Below are positions 52,557 through 61,437 of a stretch of DNA of 64,000 nt, one piece after another. The position numbers were made by a program, and so were the translations under genes. The stretch spans positions 186,001 to 250,000 of the forward strand of contig JAWKLZ010000001.1 of assembly GCA_041392475.1 (NCBI GenBank), in the 5' to 3' direction. Every line of letters starts with the position of its first letter. The first letter of the stretch is position 1. The notes beneath the pieces were generated by a model. The model saw nothing but the letters and a program-made list of their open reading frames with translations, was not told the DNA's origin and ran no database searches. Source of the stretch: Chitinophagales bacterium (lineage in GTDB: Bacteria; Bacteroidota; Bacteroidia; Chitinophagales; UBA2359).

Positions 52557-54926
52557 TCAATCAATCACATAAATCGGTAAATCACCTAATTCGGTGTTGG
52601 TCATAAAAGGCATTTGTAGTTGATTTTTGCGCTGTTTGACCATATCTGGAACGGCTTTTTGGAGGTATTGATACAGTTCTTCAATAGTGAGGATACCGTT
52701 TCGATCTTTGTCGGCCTTGCCGTCTAATGCTTGCAGAATACCTTCGGTAAATGCGCCATTTTGCCATGCAGTATCTTCATACGAAGTCTGGTCTTCTTGA
52801 CTAGAAGTGATCACACTTATCCCTTCTTTGGTGAGTCGATGCTGGTGAATCGCTTGGTTGATGGCACTTATTTGTGCCTTCGCTCCTCCGCTGTGACATG
52901 CATCAATAAACACTATTTTTTTGCCGGGGATAGACTTCAAACTTTCTGCCAAATCGTTGTAGGCTATCGAAGTTGTTTTTTTGCGAATAGGATCATAATT
53001 ATCGGCTTGTAGGTAGAAATCATCTTGGTAAACATAACCATGAGAAGACATAAAAAGAATCACAACATCTCTCCCGCCAACTGTATGTGTATATTGATAC
53101 GCTTCTAATAATCCTTCTATTTTGGTTTTTGTGGCATTTTTTCCCAATAGTGAAGTTGTGTTTACTTTGCCGTATAATTTTCCTTCTTGATTTTTGAAGG
53201 CTTCCGCAAAATCCTGTGCATCTTTTTGTGTAAATTGAAGATTGACAGGGCTTGTGCCGATGGTAATAATGTGTAAATTGGGTTTTTCGGCAGAATAAAA
53301 AACCTTAAAGACTTCGGAGCTGACCGTATTTCCTTCTTTTTTTACCTTCACTTCAATGCGGTTTTCACCTGATTGCAGTTGCAGACTGTTTTGATAGGTG
53401 AACTGGTTTTGATGTGAAACGAGTTGAACTTCATCAAATTTGGAGGCTGAGTACTTTTTCTCATTGACAAAAACTTCAAAATCGCTGGCTTTCAACACAA
53501 GAGATGATATCGCCTTGAGCCGAATGTTCAAGCGGTCTTTGTCGGTGTTCATCATGGAATTGTGAAAATCTATGGGGTCAGGCTGTTGCCAAAAAATCTG
53601 GATAGAGGAGGAGGTTGAATTGGTCTTTGAAGTAATTGGTGCTGTATTGTTATTGTTTGATGAGTTAGAAGTAGTTTTGGGCGAAACTTTATTTTCTGTT
53701 TTGCTTACAGGATTTTGTGCAACATAAGGATTTTGAAAGGTATTTTTTGAAGGTTCCTTTCCTGCAAAAACAGCCATCCAAGCATCGCTTTTTTCGTTCA
53801 TGAAGTAGTTTTGATTTTGAAAACCTGCTACTGCAAAACCACCGTCTTGTGTAGAACAAAGTGTATTGGCTTCATCCGATTGAACACCTCCATACACCTT
53901 ATCATTTAGTAATTCTCCATTTTTTCCAATCTCCAACAACCATATATCTCTATTACCAGCACCTTTTGAAGCCGTATGACCTGCAATGATAAAATGACCA
54001 TTGTGGTGAGCCAACAGCGCATTTGCACTTTCTCCAGCAACTCCACCATAATTTTTTTGCCACTGAATTTGACCATTTGCATCGGTTTTAACAAGCAGCA
54101 CATCAAAGGAATTTTGAGCATCTTGTCCCCATCCTACCATCGCAAAACCCTTGTCTTCGGTGGCTACCAAATCCATAGCTGCACTCGAATTGAAGGTATG
54201 GAAATTTTTGTCCCAAATAATTTGTCCACGATTATTTGCCCGAATCAAACAAACTGCATCTAAATTAGATAGAGGAGAAGTGGTAATTCCTCCAATCACA
54301 AAATCGCCGTTTTCGGTTTGTACCAAAGAATATCCTTCATCTCTCGAACCACCGTCAAAAGTTTGTTGCCATTCTAGATTACCGCTCGCATCGGTTTTGA
54401 GCAGCCATAAATCTGCCAAGAATTTTCCATTAGGGATTGTTGCTCCTGTAATCGCAAAACCACCATCAGAAGTCTGAATGATGTCCATACCTCTGTTATC
54501 AGCCAAACCCAATTGATAGGTTTTCTCCCAAAGTAAATTTCCATTTGCATCGGTTTTGATAATCCACAACTGTGTGGTTTCCAACCAAAAATTGGCTTGA
54601 TGCCCCACTGCTATCAGCCCTCCTTCTTTGGTTTCGATGATGGCATTGGCCACCTCTTCACCATTTTTGCCGTGTGTTTTTTCCCAAAGTAAAGTTCCTT
54701 TATTATCAACCTTAGCGAGCCAAAGATCATATTCGCTCGTGCGCCCCATCATTGAGCCAGCCATCACAAAATTGCCGTCTGCGGTTTGTATAAGGTCATT
54801 GACTTTCTGTGCCTTTTTGTGGGTATAATTTTTTTGCCACAGCTGTTGCTGCAATGTTTGGGAAAGTAAGTTGTAGGGCATGAAGGATGCCCAAGTGAGG
54901 AAAAACAATGCAAATATCTTCTTCAT
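52557..54926 (-). CDS. Caspase-family (C14-like) protein with propeller-like sensor and EF-hand-like loop
   Basis: 789 residues. Signal-like N-terminus (1-~22, ..PYNLLSQ). Seven or so repeats of ~50 residues (~30-390; GGLIAVGHQANFW, GGFAITGA, GHFIIAGHT), of the same type as the 22.9-24.4 kb secreted protein, suggest a beta-propeller. A Ser/Thr/Asn linker (~395-450) and an Ig-like segment follow. The caspase-like domain (~550-730) has His629 (MSSHGY) and Cys677 (IDACHSGG), the expected catalytic dyad. Residues 739-750, DKDRNGILTIEE, fit a 12-residue EF-hand calcium loop. It may be a secreted or periplasmic stress-activated protease; cleavage targets are unknown. Confidence 0.87.
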   Translation of the reverse strand: MKKIFALFFLTWASFMPYNLLSQTLQQQLWQKNYTHKKAQKVNDLIQTADGNFVMAGSMMGRTSEYDLWLAKVDNKGTLLWEKTHGKNGEEVANAIIETKEGGLIAVGHQANFWLETTQLWIIKTDANGNLLWEKTYQLGLADNRGMDIIQTSDGGFAITGATIPNGKFLADLWLLKTDASGNLEWQQTFDGGSRDEGYSLVQTENGDFVIGGITTSPLSNLDAVCLIRANNRGQIIWDKNFHTFNSSAAMDLVATEDKGFAMVGWGQDAQNSFDVLLVKTDANGQIQWQKNYGGVAGESANALLAHHNGHFIIAGHTASKGAGNRDIWLLEIGKNGELLNDKVYGGVQSDEANTLCSTQDGGFAVAGFQNQNYFMNEKSDAWMAVFAGKEPSKNTFQNPYVAQNPVSKTENKVSPKTTSNSSNNNNTAPITSKTNSTSSSIQIFWQQPDPIDFHNSMMNTDKDRLNIRLKAISSLVLKASDFEVFVNEKKYSASKFDEVQLVSHQNQFTYQNSLQLQSGENRIEVKVKKEGNTVSSEVFKVFYSAEKPNLHIITIGTSPVNLQFTQKDAQDFAEAFKNQEGKLYGKVNTTSLLGKNATKTKIEGLLEAYQYTHTVGGRDVVILFMSSHGYVYQDDFYLQADNYDPIRKKTTSIAYNDLAESLKSIPGKKIVFIDACHSGGAKAQISAINQAIHQHRLTKEGISVITSSQEDQTSYEDTAWQNGAFTEGILQALDGKADKDRNGILTIEELYQYLQKAVPDMVKQRKNQLQMPFMTNTELGDLPIYVID

Positions 54927-54971
54927 CGGTATTAGGATTTTGAGTGATGAATCGGAGTGGCAGGCAAGAAT

Positions 54972-55008
54972 AAATCACCCAAATAGTAGAAGACAATTTG
55001 GGTGATTT
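54972..55008 (-). terminator. Hairpin after the sigma-factor gene
   Basis: AAATCACCCAAAT (54972-54984) pairs perfectly with ATTTGGGTGATTT (54996-55008). On the minus strand it would terminate the sigma-factor transcript before the caspase gene; the T-run after it is short. Confidence 0.6.
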
Positions 55009-55030
55009 GTAGCAAAATGTCAAATTTTAA

Positions 55031-55897
55031 TTAATTCATGGAAAAAGTAGGTGCAAAACCTTTGGCGTGAATCCTCAATCTTTCTAAGCCTCTATCCTTG
55101 ATTTGCCGCACACGTTCACGACTGACTCCAATGTGTTCTGAAATATCGGTCAGTGATACAGGGTGCTGTCTGCCAATGCCGTAGTACATCGCAACAATGG
55201 TTGCTTGTCGAGGCGTTAGTTTTTTAAGTAATTGCTCTACCTCTATTTTCTGAGATTCGTGTACTGCTACATCGTGATCAGGTTGAAGAATATTGTTATC
55301 CTCCAATAAAGAACCCAATGAAGCATCACTTTCATCGCCAACAGGGGCATCCAAAGATTGACAAAGTTTGTAATTGCTCAAACTTTTTTTCACCACTGTT
55401 TCCGTAAAACCCGTTGCTTCTGCCAATTCTTCGGTAGAAGGTTCTCTACCTTCTTGCTGCATAAAAACAATGATTTGTTTCATCACCTTGCTAGTAGCGG
55501 CTTTTTGATTCAGAGGAAGACGAATTTTTCGGGCTTTCTGATTGATAGATTGAATAATACACTGTCGAATCCACCATACTGCGTAGGAAATAAATTTGAA
55601 GCCCCTTGTTTCATCAAAACGACCTGCTGCTTTTATCAAACCAATATTTCCCTCGTTTATCAAATCGCCCAACCATAGGCCCAAATGTTGGTATTGTTTG
55701 GCAACAGAAACAACAAAACGCAAATTGTGATTGACTATCCGCAACAAAGCATCCTCGTCTCCCGCTCTAATTTTGCTAAACAATTTGTATTCTTCATCTG
55801 GTGTTAGTACATCATATCTTGAAATTTCGGTTAGGTATTTTTCCATTGATTTCTCATCCCGACGAGTAATCGAACTCGTAATCTTTAATGCTCTCAT
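55031..55897 (-). CDS. RpoD-type sigma-70 factor (short Bacteroidota form), probably a paralogue
   Basis: 288 residues, matching the compact primary sigma factors of Bacteroidota (no region 1.1). Region 2: NHNLRFVVSVAKQYQ, then LGDLINEGNIGLIKAA, then GFKFISYAVWWIRQ (~100-115). Region 3 and region 4 follow, the latter with a helix-turn-helix VSLTDISEHIGVSRERVRQIKDRGLERLR (~247-275). The stretch after region 2.4 (SINQKARKIRLPLNQKAATSKV) and the region 3 sequence differ from what I recall of the primary sigma factor, which suggests a second, alternative RpoD-like factor. It sits upstream of the caspase gene on the same strand. Confidence 0.9.
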   Translation of the reverse strand: MRALKITSSITRRDEKSMEKYLTEISRYDVLTPDEEYKLFSKIRAGDEDALLRIVNHNLRFVVSVAKQYQHLGLWLGDLINEGNIGLIKAAGRFDETRGFKFISYAVWWIRQCIIQSINQKARKIRLPLNQKAATSKVMKQIIVFMQQEGREPSTEELAEATGFTETVVKKSLSNYKLCQSLDAPVGDESDASLGSLLEDNNILQPDHDVAVHESQKIEVEQLLKKLTPRQATIVAMYYGIGRQHPVSLTDISEHIGVSRERVRQIKDRGLERLRIHAKGFAPTFSMN

Positions 55898-56402
55898 AAA
55901 TACAATTTGGTTAAAATAAAAAAGCCATTATTATTGTTGTGAAAACAATAACCTCAGTATATCGCAAAAAATATTGGAAATACGAAATAATCAGAGGTTT
56001 TTTTTCTAAAAAGAATAGATTTAAGTGATTTTCAGTATTTTTTGTCTGAAGTGAGTGCTTAACTTTCTTTAACTGAATCAAGATAATCTACTTTAATTCG
56101 ATTACGTTTTAGAGTCAGATTGTATGGAAAGGAGAACAGAAATCAAAAGAAGAAATATCTGTTACCTTTTCTGAAAAATGGGTTTCATTAATGACAGACA
56201 TTCTTTGATTTTCAAGTAATCCTTCGGCAATTTTTTCTCGTAGATATTGATAGTACACAAAAAAGCCGTTGAGCAAATTAAACAAACAAAAGCTTGCAGT
56301 GTCTAAAAAATATTGAAGAAAAATTGTGTGAATTGACTCATTTTTTAATTTTTGGCATGGTATTCATCAATATGTTTACAAACCACTTAAAAGTCCACAG
56401 TT
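55898..56402. other. Gap of ~500 bases upstream of the sigma-factor gene
   Basis: No clear gene. It includes the probable sigma promoter: a minus-strand hairpin TTATTGTT/AACAATAA near 55933-55955 and an AATATTTTTTG near 55965-55975 that is one base off the -7 spacing. A minus-strand frame of ~75 codons, open from about 56350 to a TGA at 56115-56117, has no ATG near its start and is recorded under findings. Confidence 0.55.
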
Positions 56403-56603
56403 ATGACCTACTCAAAAATAAACATATCCAATAAACACGAAGAAGTTCCTAACTTCTCCTTCAAATTGATATTGTTAATCCTTACTGTCATCGCTGCATT
56501 GAGTGTTAACATCTTAATCTTCAATACCAACAACTCCTCTAATTTAGAAGCTAATAGTATTCTTTCTCCCATTACTACTGAAATGGTTATTTTGGTGAAA
56601 TAG
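56403..56603 (+). CDS. Possible small membrane protein
   Basis: 66 residues: a short polar N-terminus, one strongly hydrophobic segment (~19-42, FSFKLILLILTVIAALSVNILIF) and a Asn/Ser-rich remainder. One predicted transmembrane helix. It has an ATG start and is followed by the convergent HAD hydrolase gene (13 bases). I do not recognise a family. It might be a real small membrane protein or chance. Confidence 0.4.
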   Translation: MTYSKINISNKHEEVPNFSFKLILLILTVIAALSVNILIFNTNNSSNLEANSILSPITTEMVILVK

Positions 56604-56615
56604 TTTTCACTGTGT

Positions 56616-57242
56616 TCAAATTTCTACCTCCAAGAGTTTTTCCAAATCTACTTTTAGCTGCTGCGGACTCGAAAAGTGAATTCCCTTAATCCCTACCGCC
56701 TCTGCACCTTTCACATTCTTCAATGAGTCGTCAATAAAAACAGCTTCTTCCGCTTTCACTTCAAATCGCTCCAACAAAATTTCGTAAATTCTCGCATCGG
56801 GCTTAATCACCTTTTCTTCCCCCGATACCACAATTCCTTCAAACAACTGCAAAAAAGGATACAAGACCCTCGCAAATGCAAAAGTTTCGTGCGACCAATT
56901 GGTCAGTGCATAAATGCGGTATTCGGGTATTTCCTTCAATTTCTCCAAAATCTCTACTGTTTCGTCCAACAAACCTCCCAACATTTCGACCCAACGTCCA
57001 TAGTACGCCCGAATTTCTTGTTCATACTGAGGATATTGATCCACCAATAGCTGAGTGCCTTCCCACAATGGTCGCCCTCTATCATGCTCAATGTTCCACT
57101 CATTCGTACAGATTTCCGACAAAAATTCGTTTATTTTCGTTTCAGAATCGAAAATTTTTCGATACAAATATTTTGGATTCCAGTCGACAAGCACACCACC
57201 CAAATCAAAAATGATGGTATTTATTGAAGTTTTTTGATTCAT
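56616..57242 (-). CDS. HAD superfamily (subfamily IA) hydrolase
   Basis: 208 residues. HAD motif I IIFDLGGVLVDWN with nucleophile Asp13 and a Gly in the DxD place (DLG, so phosphatase activity would use an alternative acid); motif II YALTNWSHETF (~113-123); motif III Lys within EEKVIKPDARIYEILL (~142-157); motif IV VFIDDSLKNVKGAEAVG (~167-183). It is the FMN/haloacid-type phosphatase class acting on small phosphorylated metabolites; substrate unknown. It follows rlmF on the same strand with a 24-base gap and may be co-transcribed. Confidence 0.87.
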   Translation of the reverse strand: MNQKTSINTIIFDLGGVLVDWNPKYLYRKIFDSETKINEFLSEICTNEWNIEHDRGRPLWEGTQLLVDQYPQYEQEIRAYYGRWVEMLGGLLDETVEILEKLKEIPEYRIYALTNWSHETFAFARVLYPFLQLFEGIVVSGEEKVIKPDARIYEILLERFEVKAEEAVFIDDSLKNVKGAEAVGIKGIHFSSPQQLKVDLEKLLEVEI

Positions 57243-57266
57243 TCTTTTTTAGATTTGATTTTGAAG

Positions 57267-58229
57267 TTATTTTCTATTCCATTTCTTTGCTACCCATTTA
57301 TCCTGTTCAGTTTTGGAAAAAAATGTCCATGCCAGAATGCGGCTTTTTTTATTTCCTTGACCCATCTCAATCGTTTTCACTTCAACAGCTCTCGCCTTTT
57401 CAAGTGCGCTGTAAAAACGTTTCAAGTGAGATTCCTTTGATACCAAAGTGGAAAACCAAAAACAAGTATTGGAGAAATGTTTGCTTTGAAAAATCATGTC
57501 TTGCACAAATTTTTTCTCACCACCCTCTGTCCAAAGCTCCCTTTTTTGACCTCCGAAATTTGAAACAGGTTCAGATGTTTCAAATTTCGACAAGTTCCTC
57601 AATTTTCGGAGTGTGCCAGCTTGTGCTTCCTCTAAAGAACTGTGGAAAGGAGGGTTGCAGATTACCAAGTCTATCCGTTCTTCTTTATCCAGCACTTCGT
57701 AAAAAATATTTCTGGGATTGGGCTGCCAACGACAATCAATTTTTCCATGCAAAGAAGGATTGGCTTGAATGATATTTTTGGCGGATTTAATGGCCGTAAA
57801 ATCCACATCCGTACCAATGAAAGTCCAACCATATTCTTTGTTTCCAATCATTGGGTAAATGCAATTTGCTCCCACTCCAATGTCTAATACCTTTACCCTT
57901 TTGCCTTTCGGAACTTTACCTTCGTTTTGACTCGCCAACAAATCTGCAATGTGGTGAATGTAATCGGCTCTGCCAGGAATGGGCGGACACAAATAGTTTG
58001 GAAAAATATCCCAAAACTCGATGCCATAATAATACTTCAAAAGCGCAGTATTCAAGGTTTTCACCGCTTCGGCATCAAAAAAATCAATGGTTTCGTTTTG
58101 GTATTGGTTCACAAACACATAATCGGCCAAGTCGGGAGAGCTTTTGATTAACTCTTTGAAGTTGTAGCGTTCACGGTGTTTGTTTCGAGGGTGAAGTTTG
58201 GATTTGGAGGTATTTTTTTCTTGCGACAT
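57267..58229 (-). CDS. rlmF: 23S rRNA m6A1618 methyltransferase
   Basis: 320 residues, matching RlmF, which methylates adenine 1618 of 23S rRNA with SAM. Family-specific features: LHPRNKHRERYNF (~12-24), YGIEFWDIFPNYLCPPIPGRADY (~69-91), the SAM loop VLDIGVGANCIYP (~114-126) and the catalytic NPPF (~190-193) in LVICNPPFHSSL. It is cytoplasmic and complete. It is followed by the HAD hydrolase (24 bases). Its start lies 72 bases from the stop of a serine hydrolase on the same strand, with a small hairpin (58270-58289) between them. Confidence 0.95.
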   Translation of the reverse strand: MSQEKNTSKSKLHPRNKHRERYNFKELIKSSPDLADYVFVNQYQNETIDFFDAEAVKTLNTALLKYYYGIEFWDIFPNYLCPPIPGRADYIHHIADLLASQNEGKVPKGKRVKVLDIGVGANCIYPMIGNKEYGWTFIGTDVDFTAIKSAKNIIQANPSLHGKIDCRWQPNPRNIFYEVLDKEERIDLVICNPPFHSSLEEAQAGTLRKLRNLSKFETSEPVSNFGGQKRELWTEGGEKKFVQDMIFQSKHFSNTCFWFSTLVSKESHLKRFYSALEKARAVEVKTIEMGQGNKKSRILAWTFFSKTEQDKWVAKKWNRK

Positions 58230-58269
58230 GATTTTGTATTTCTTTTGGAGGCAATTTAGGGTTTTTTTG

Positions 58270-58289
58270 CGTCTATTTTTGGATAGACG
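58270..58289. terminator. Small hairpin between serine hydrolase and rlmF
   Basis: CGTCTAT (58270-58276) and ATAGACG (58283-58289) form a perfect 7-base stem. The surrounding runs do not give a classical T-tail on the minus strand, so termination is uncertain. Confidence 0.35.
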
Positions 58290-58301
58290 TTATTATAAGC
58301 T

Positions 58302-59456
58302 TTATTCTTTTATTAAATATGGGCGAATCAGGTAATTTCTTATTTTCTCTACGCCAATTTTAGTTTCTTCCGTTGCAGAATTGGCAATTACCATAACCGC
58401 CAGATTGTGCTTCCTCAAAATAAGGTTCAGACAATAAAACGTATCAGCACTTCCAGTATGACTACTTAACTCATCTTCAAACTGATTGACCGAATACCAA
58501 CCAATAGAATACTCAGAGGTGGCTTTGTTGACATAGTGAAGATACTCATAAAATGAAGTATCGTATTCATCGTCAAGCCCGTTCAGTCCTCTGAGGTTTT
58601 TCTGAATGAACTTGGAATAATCCAGCACCGACATACTAATATTGCCTGCTGGTGATAAAATGGGGTCTATTTGGTAAGTACCATTTGGGTCGGTAGGCAC
58701 TAATATTTGTGTTTTTTCATCCCACAAATGCCCCCAAACCTTATGCTCATTGTTTTCGGCGGAAGGCCAACCAAATGTAGCCTCAATACCCAGTGGTGCA
58801 AAAACTTCTTCTTCCATCAATTCTTCCCAAGATTTATTTGTGACCTCCTCCATCATTGCTGCTGCAACTGCATATCCTGCATTGGAGTACCTAAATCCTG
58901 CTTTTTTCTGAGTTTTATCAAAAGATACAGGTTTTTGTTGAAGCACCCATTGTGCAAAATCATGCCGCCGTTTTTTAGCATTTTGTTCTGTAAATCTCTC
59001 CAATGAAATCCAATCTTCACCAGTAACGAATGGTGGAAGCGTACTTTGGTGAGAAAGCAATTGCTTCAAAGTGGTTTTTCTATAAGCTTTTTGAATATTT
59101 GAAAGGAATGATGGAAAAATATCTGCTATGGTGGAATTCCATTGAAGTAAGCCTTTTTCAACTAATATGCCTGCCAAAAAGCCTGTCATTGCTTTGCTGC
59201 AAGAACCCAAGTGCATCTTACAATCAGTATCTATCCTCACCCGTTCTCCCAACTTCACAATACCCGCAACAGCCAAATTTAAGGTCGTATCGCTTGATAT
59301 AAAGGCAACGCTAACACCTGGAATGGGGTATTTTTCTATAGTGTTTTCTAAATACACTTGCAAACTATCGTTGTTGATTTTCACCTCAACCTTGCTTTGT
59401 GAGTGCATCAGTTGAGTACTCAATAGCATAAAAACGAATAGGAAGGTGTATGTCAA
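58302..59456 (-). CDS. Serine hydrolase, class-C beta-lactamase/DD-peptidase fold
   Basis: About 384 residues. The beta-lactamase-fold motifs are present: SxxK as SCSK in LGSCSKAMTGFLAG, YxN as YSN in FRYSNAGYAVAAAM, and a HxG motif in SSHTGSADTFY. Such proteins are esterases, DD-peptidases or beta-lactamases. The start is uncertain: a GTG-started frame extends to 59579, but a near-consensus -7 box (59516-59523) lies inside it. TTG at 59456, giving a short signal-like sequence ending MHSQ, or the ATG at 59429 is more likely. Probably secreted or periplasmic. Confidence 0.8.
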   Translation of the reverse strand: MTYTFLFVFMLLSTQLMHSQSKVEVKINNDSLQVYLENTIEKYPIPGVSVAFISSDTTLNLAVAGIVKLGERVRIDTDCKMHLGSCSKAMTGFLAGILVEKGLLQWNSTIADIFPSFLSNIQKAYRKTTLKQLLSHQSTLPPFVTGEDWISLERFTEQNAKKRRHDFAQWVLQQKPVSFDKTQKKAGFRYSNAGYAVAAAMMEEVTNKSWEELMEEEVFAPLGIEATFGWPSAENNEHKVWGHLWDEKTQILVPTDPNGTYQIDPILSPAGNISMSVLDYSKFIQKNLRGLNGLDDEYDTSFYEYLHYVNKATSEYSIGWYSVNQFEDELSSHTGSADTFYCLNLILRKHNLAVMVIANSATEETKIGVEKIRNYLIRPYLIKE

Positions 59457-59515
59457 GTTTGAAAATTTTGATCCACAAATAAATAATAAACAAAGATTTG
59501 TGTTAGTTGTTCCTG

Positions 59516-59523
59516 CAAAAATG
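59516..59523 (-). promoter_or_regulatory. Near-consensus -7 box (CATTTTTG) of the serine hydrolase gene
   Basis: On the minus strand this reads CATTTTTG (7/8 match to TAnnTTTG), 59 bases before a TTG start at 59456. It argues against the 59579 start. Confidence 0.3.
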
Positions 59524-59597
59524 AAAAAAGCCACAGATGGTGTGTGAACAATGTTTCCACATTCTTTTTTTAACCACACAGTGAAATTTTCAAATTA

Positions 59598-59802
59598 GTT
59601 CAGACCTGTGCCTTTAAAAAATAAATACTATTTCTTGTATTGGCGTAGGTACTTTTGACTGTTCTTTTTCCCCGAGAAATTGGGATTTCGCATTCGCTCA
59701 ACTTGATAAAAAGAACCAAAAATCAAGAAGGGTCAAATCCCTGTTTCATGCTCCAAGAACTTGGCAAAAACTTAAAGGCACAGATAGAATTTGTTCAGAC
59801 CT
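59598..59802. repeat. Intergenic inverted/direct repeat element
   Basis: CTGTGCCTTTAA (59606-59617) has a perfect inverted copy at 59772-59783, and GTTCAGACCT occurs at 59598-59607 and again in direct orientation at 59793-59802. Inside, a TACTTTTGACTGTTCTTTTT arm (59649-59668) is faced by an imperfect inverted AAAAAGAACCAAAAATCAAG (59708-59727). The whole lies between the serine hydrolase and the convergent cryptochrome side; no open frame. Confidence 0.55.
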
Positions 59803-59838
59803 ATACCTGTGAGTGTTGAGGTTGAATTTGTCTTTTCT

Positions 59839-61248
59839 TTATACCACTCTCTCAGGATAATCCACCCCCAACCTCACCCCAACATAGCGCTGTTCCGCCT
59901 CATTCATTTTGTAGGGTTCATGCACATAAGTCGTAGGCAATTTTTGAAGTTCAGGACACCATGTTTTCACATAGTCGCCATTTGGGTCGTAGCGTTTGGC
60001 TTGTGTTAGCATGTTGAAGTAGCGGTTTGGGCGAGGGTCGTTGCCAATGCCTGCTACATAGTTCCAATTGCCGTAATTACTACAAGGGTCGTAGTCAATA
60101 AGTTTAGACTCAAAATATTCTGCTCCCATTCGCCAATCTAAACCCAAATCTTTCACCAAAAAACTCGCCACATTTTGCCGCCCACGATTTGACATAAAAC
60201 CCGTTGCAGTCAATTCCCGCATATTTGCATCCACAAACGGAATACCCGTTTGCCCTTTACGCCATTTTTCAAACAATTCAAAATCTTGTTTCCTCTTCAA
60301 ATTCACCCGCTTCAAACCCCTTTTTTTGAAAATATCACTTTCGTATTTCATCGCCACAAAGCGAAAATAATCCCGCCAAGCCAGTTCAAAAAAGAGCCAA
60401 TAAGTGGACTTATTTTCTTCAATTTCAGATTCGTATCGCTTCAATTCTTCAAAAATACTTCGAGGTGAAATGCAGCCATTGGCGAGCCAGGGCGAAAATT
60501 TGGAGGAATAATCTCCGCCCAACATACCGTTTCTAGTTTCCTTGTAAATGCTCAACTGTTTGCTTTCCCAAAAATAATACTTCAATCGCAGCCATGCCTG
60601 TGTTTCACCTCCTTTGAAAGGCAAAACGGCTCGTTTATCATTTTCAGGTGACTGCAAACCCAAATCTTGCAGAGTAGGCAAGTCACCAGAATTGATATCG
60701 GGCAGCAAATTGATTTTTTCGGGAATGGGAAAAGTCGGACGAATCTCCATTTTTCGCTCCATTTTTTGGCGAAAATTGGTGAATACATCGGGGAGTTCGT
60801 CAATCGCAAAGGGCAAATCATCGTAGTGAAAAAGCGTGCTGCCCCAAAAAAAGCGCATCGGTATGCCCTCACTTTGCAGGTGACGCTCCAAAGCATCTTC
60901 CACTCCAATTTCTTCATCCGTAGCTTCTTGATGACAATATACCGCTTTGACATTGTGGTATTTAGCCAAGGCAAAAACAACTGCTTCGGGTTCGCCAGAA
61001 CGGATAATCAAATCACCTCCCAAATCTCGCAGTGCATATTGCAGATCTCGCAGACTTTGCAGCAAGAACTTGGCTCGAAAATCACCCGTTTTGGGAAGCC
61101 CAAAATGTTCGGTTTTTCCGAATAGGCGTGGATCTATGCAGTAAATCGGTAGGACGTGTTCGGCTTCTTGCACAGCTTTGTAGAGTGCTTCGTTGTCACG
61201 AATTCTCAAGTCGTTTCTAAACCAAACGATGATGGTATTTGACGGCAT
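59839..61248 (-). CDS. DASH-type cryptochrome/photolyase family protein
   Basis: 469 residues. The N-terminal photolyase alpha/beta domain starts IIVWFRNDLRIRDNEALY (~5-22). The C-terminal FAD domain carries FSPWLANGCISPRSI (~254-268), the Trp/Arg-rich FELAWRDYFRFVAMKY (~288-303), and FVDANMRELTATGFMSNRGRQNVASFL, ending SNYGNWNYVAGIGNDPRPNRYFN, which is typical of CRY-DASH. These flavoproteins repair cyclobutane dimers in single-stranded DNA or act as light sensors. Light and UV would be relevant in a surface-dwelling organism. It is a single gene. Confidence 0.93.
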   Translation of the reverse strand: MPSNTIIVWFRNDLRIRDNEALYKAVQEAEHVLPIYCIDPRLFGKTEHFGLPKTGDFRAKFLLQSLRDLQYALRDLGGDLIIRSGEPEAVVFALAKYHNVKAVYCHQEATDEEIGVEDALERHLQSEGIPMRFFWGSTLFHYDDLPFAIDELPDVFTNFRQKMERKMEIRPTFPIPEKINLLPDINSGDLPTLQDLGLQSPENDKRAVLPFKGGETQAWLRLKYYFWESKQLSIYKETRNGMLGGDYSSKFSPWLANGCISPRSIFEELKRYESEIEENKSTYWLFFELAWRDYFRFVAMKYESDIFKKRGLKRVNLKRKQDFELFEKWRKGQTGIPFVDANMRELTATGFMSNRGRQNVASFLVKDLGLDWRMGAEYFESKLIDYDPCSNYGNWNYVAGIGNDPRPNRYFNMLTQAKRYDPNGDYVKTWCPELQKLPTTYVHEPYKMNEAEQRYVGVRLGVDYPERVV

Positions 61249-61437
61249 GTATTGTATAAAATTGAAGAGAATTTAGGCAAATTCAAATGTGATTTCAATT
61301 TCAATTAAATAATGGATTGTGAATTGACTAAAATTCAAGATTGGCTAATTTAATATTTTAGTTTGCCCAGAGTGGCGAGTTAGAATATATAAGTTTTATA
61401 CTCTGTGCTTGAATTATTTACTTTCAGGCATTTAAAA

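Noticed and set aside
59457..59579. GTG-started N-terminal extension of the serine hydrolase
   Set aside because: A near-consensus -7 box (59516-59523) lies within it, and a signal-like segment begins further in, so a shorter start is preferred.
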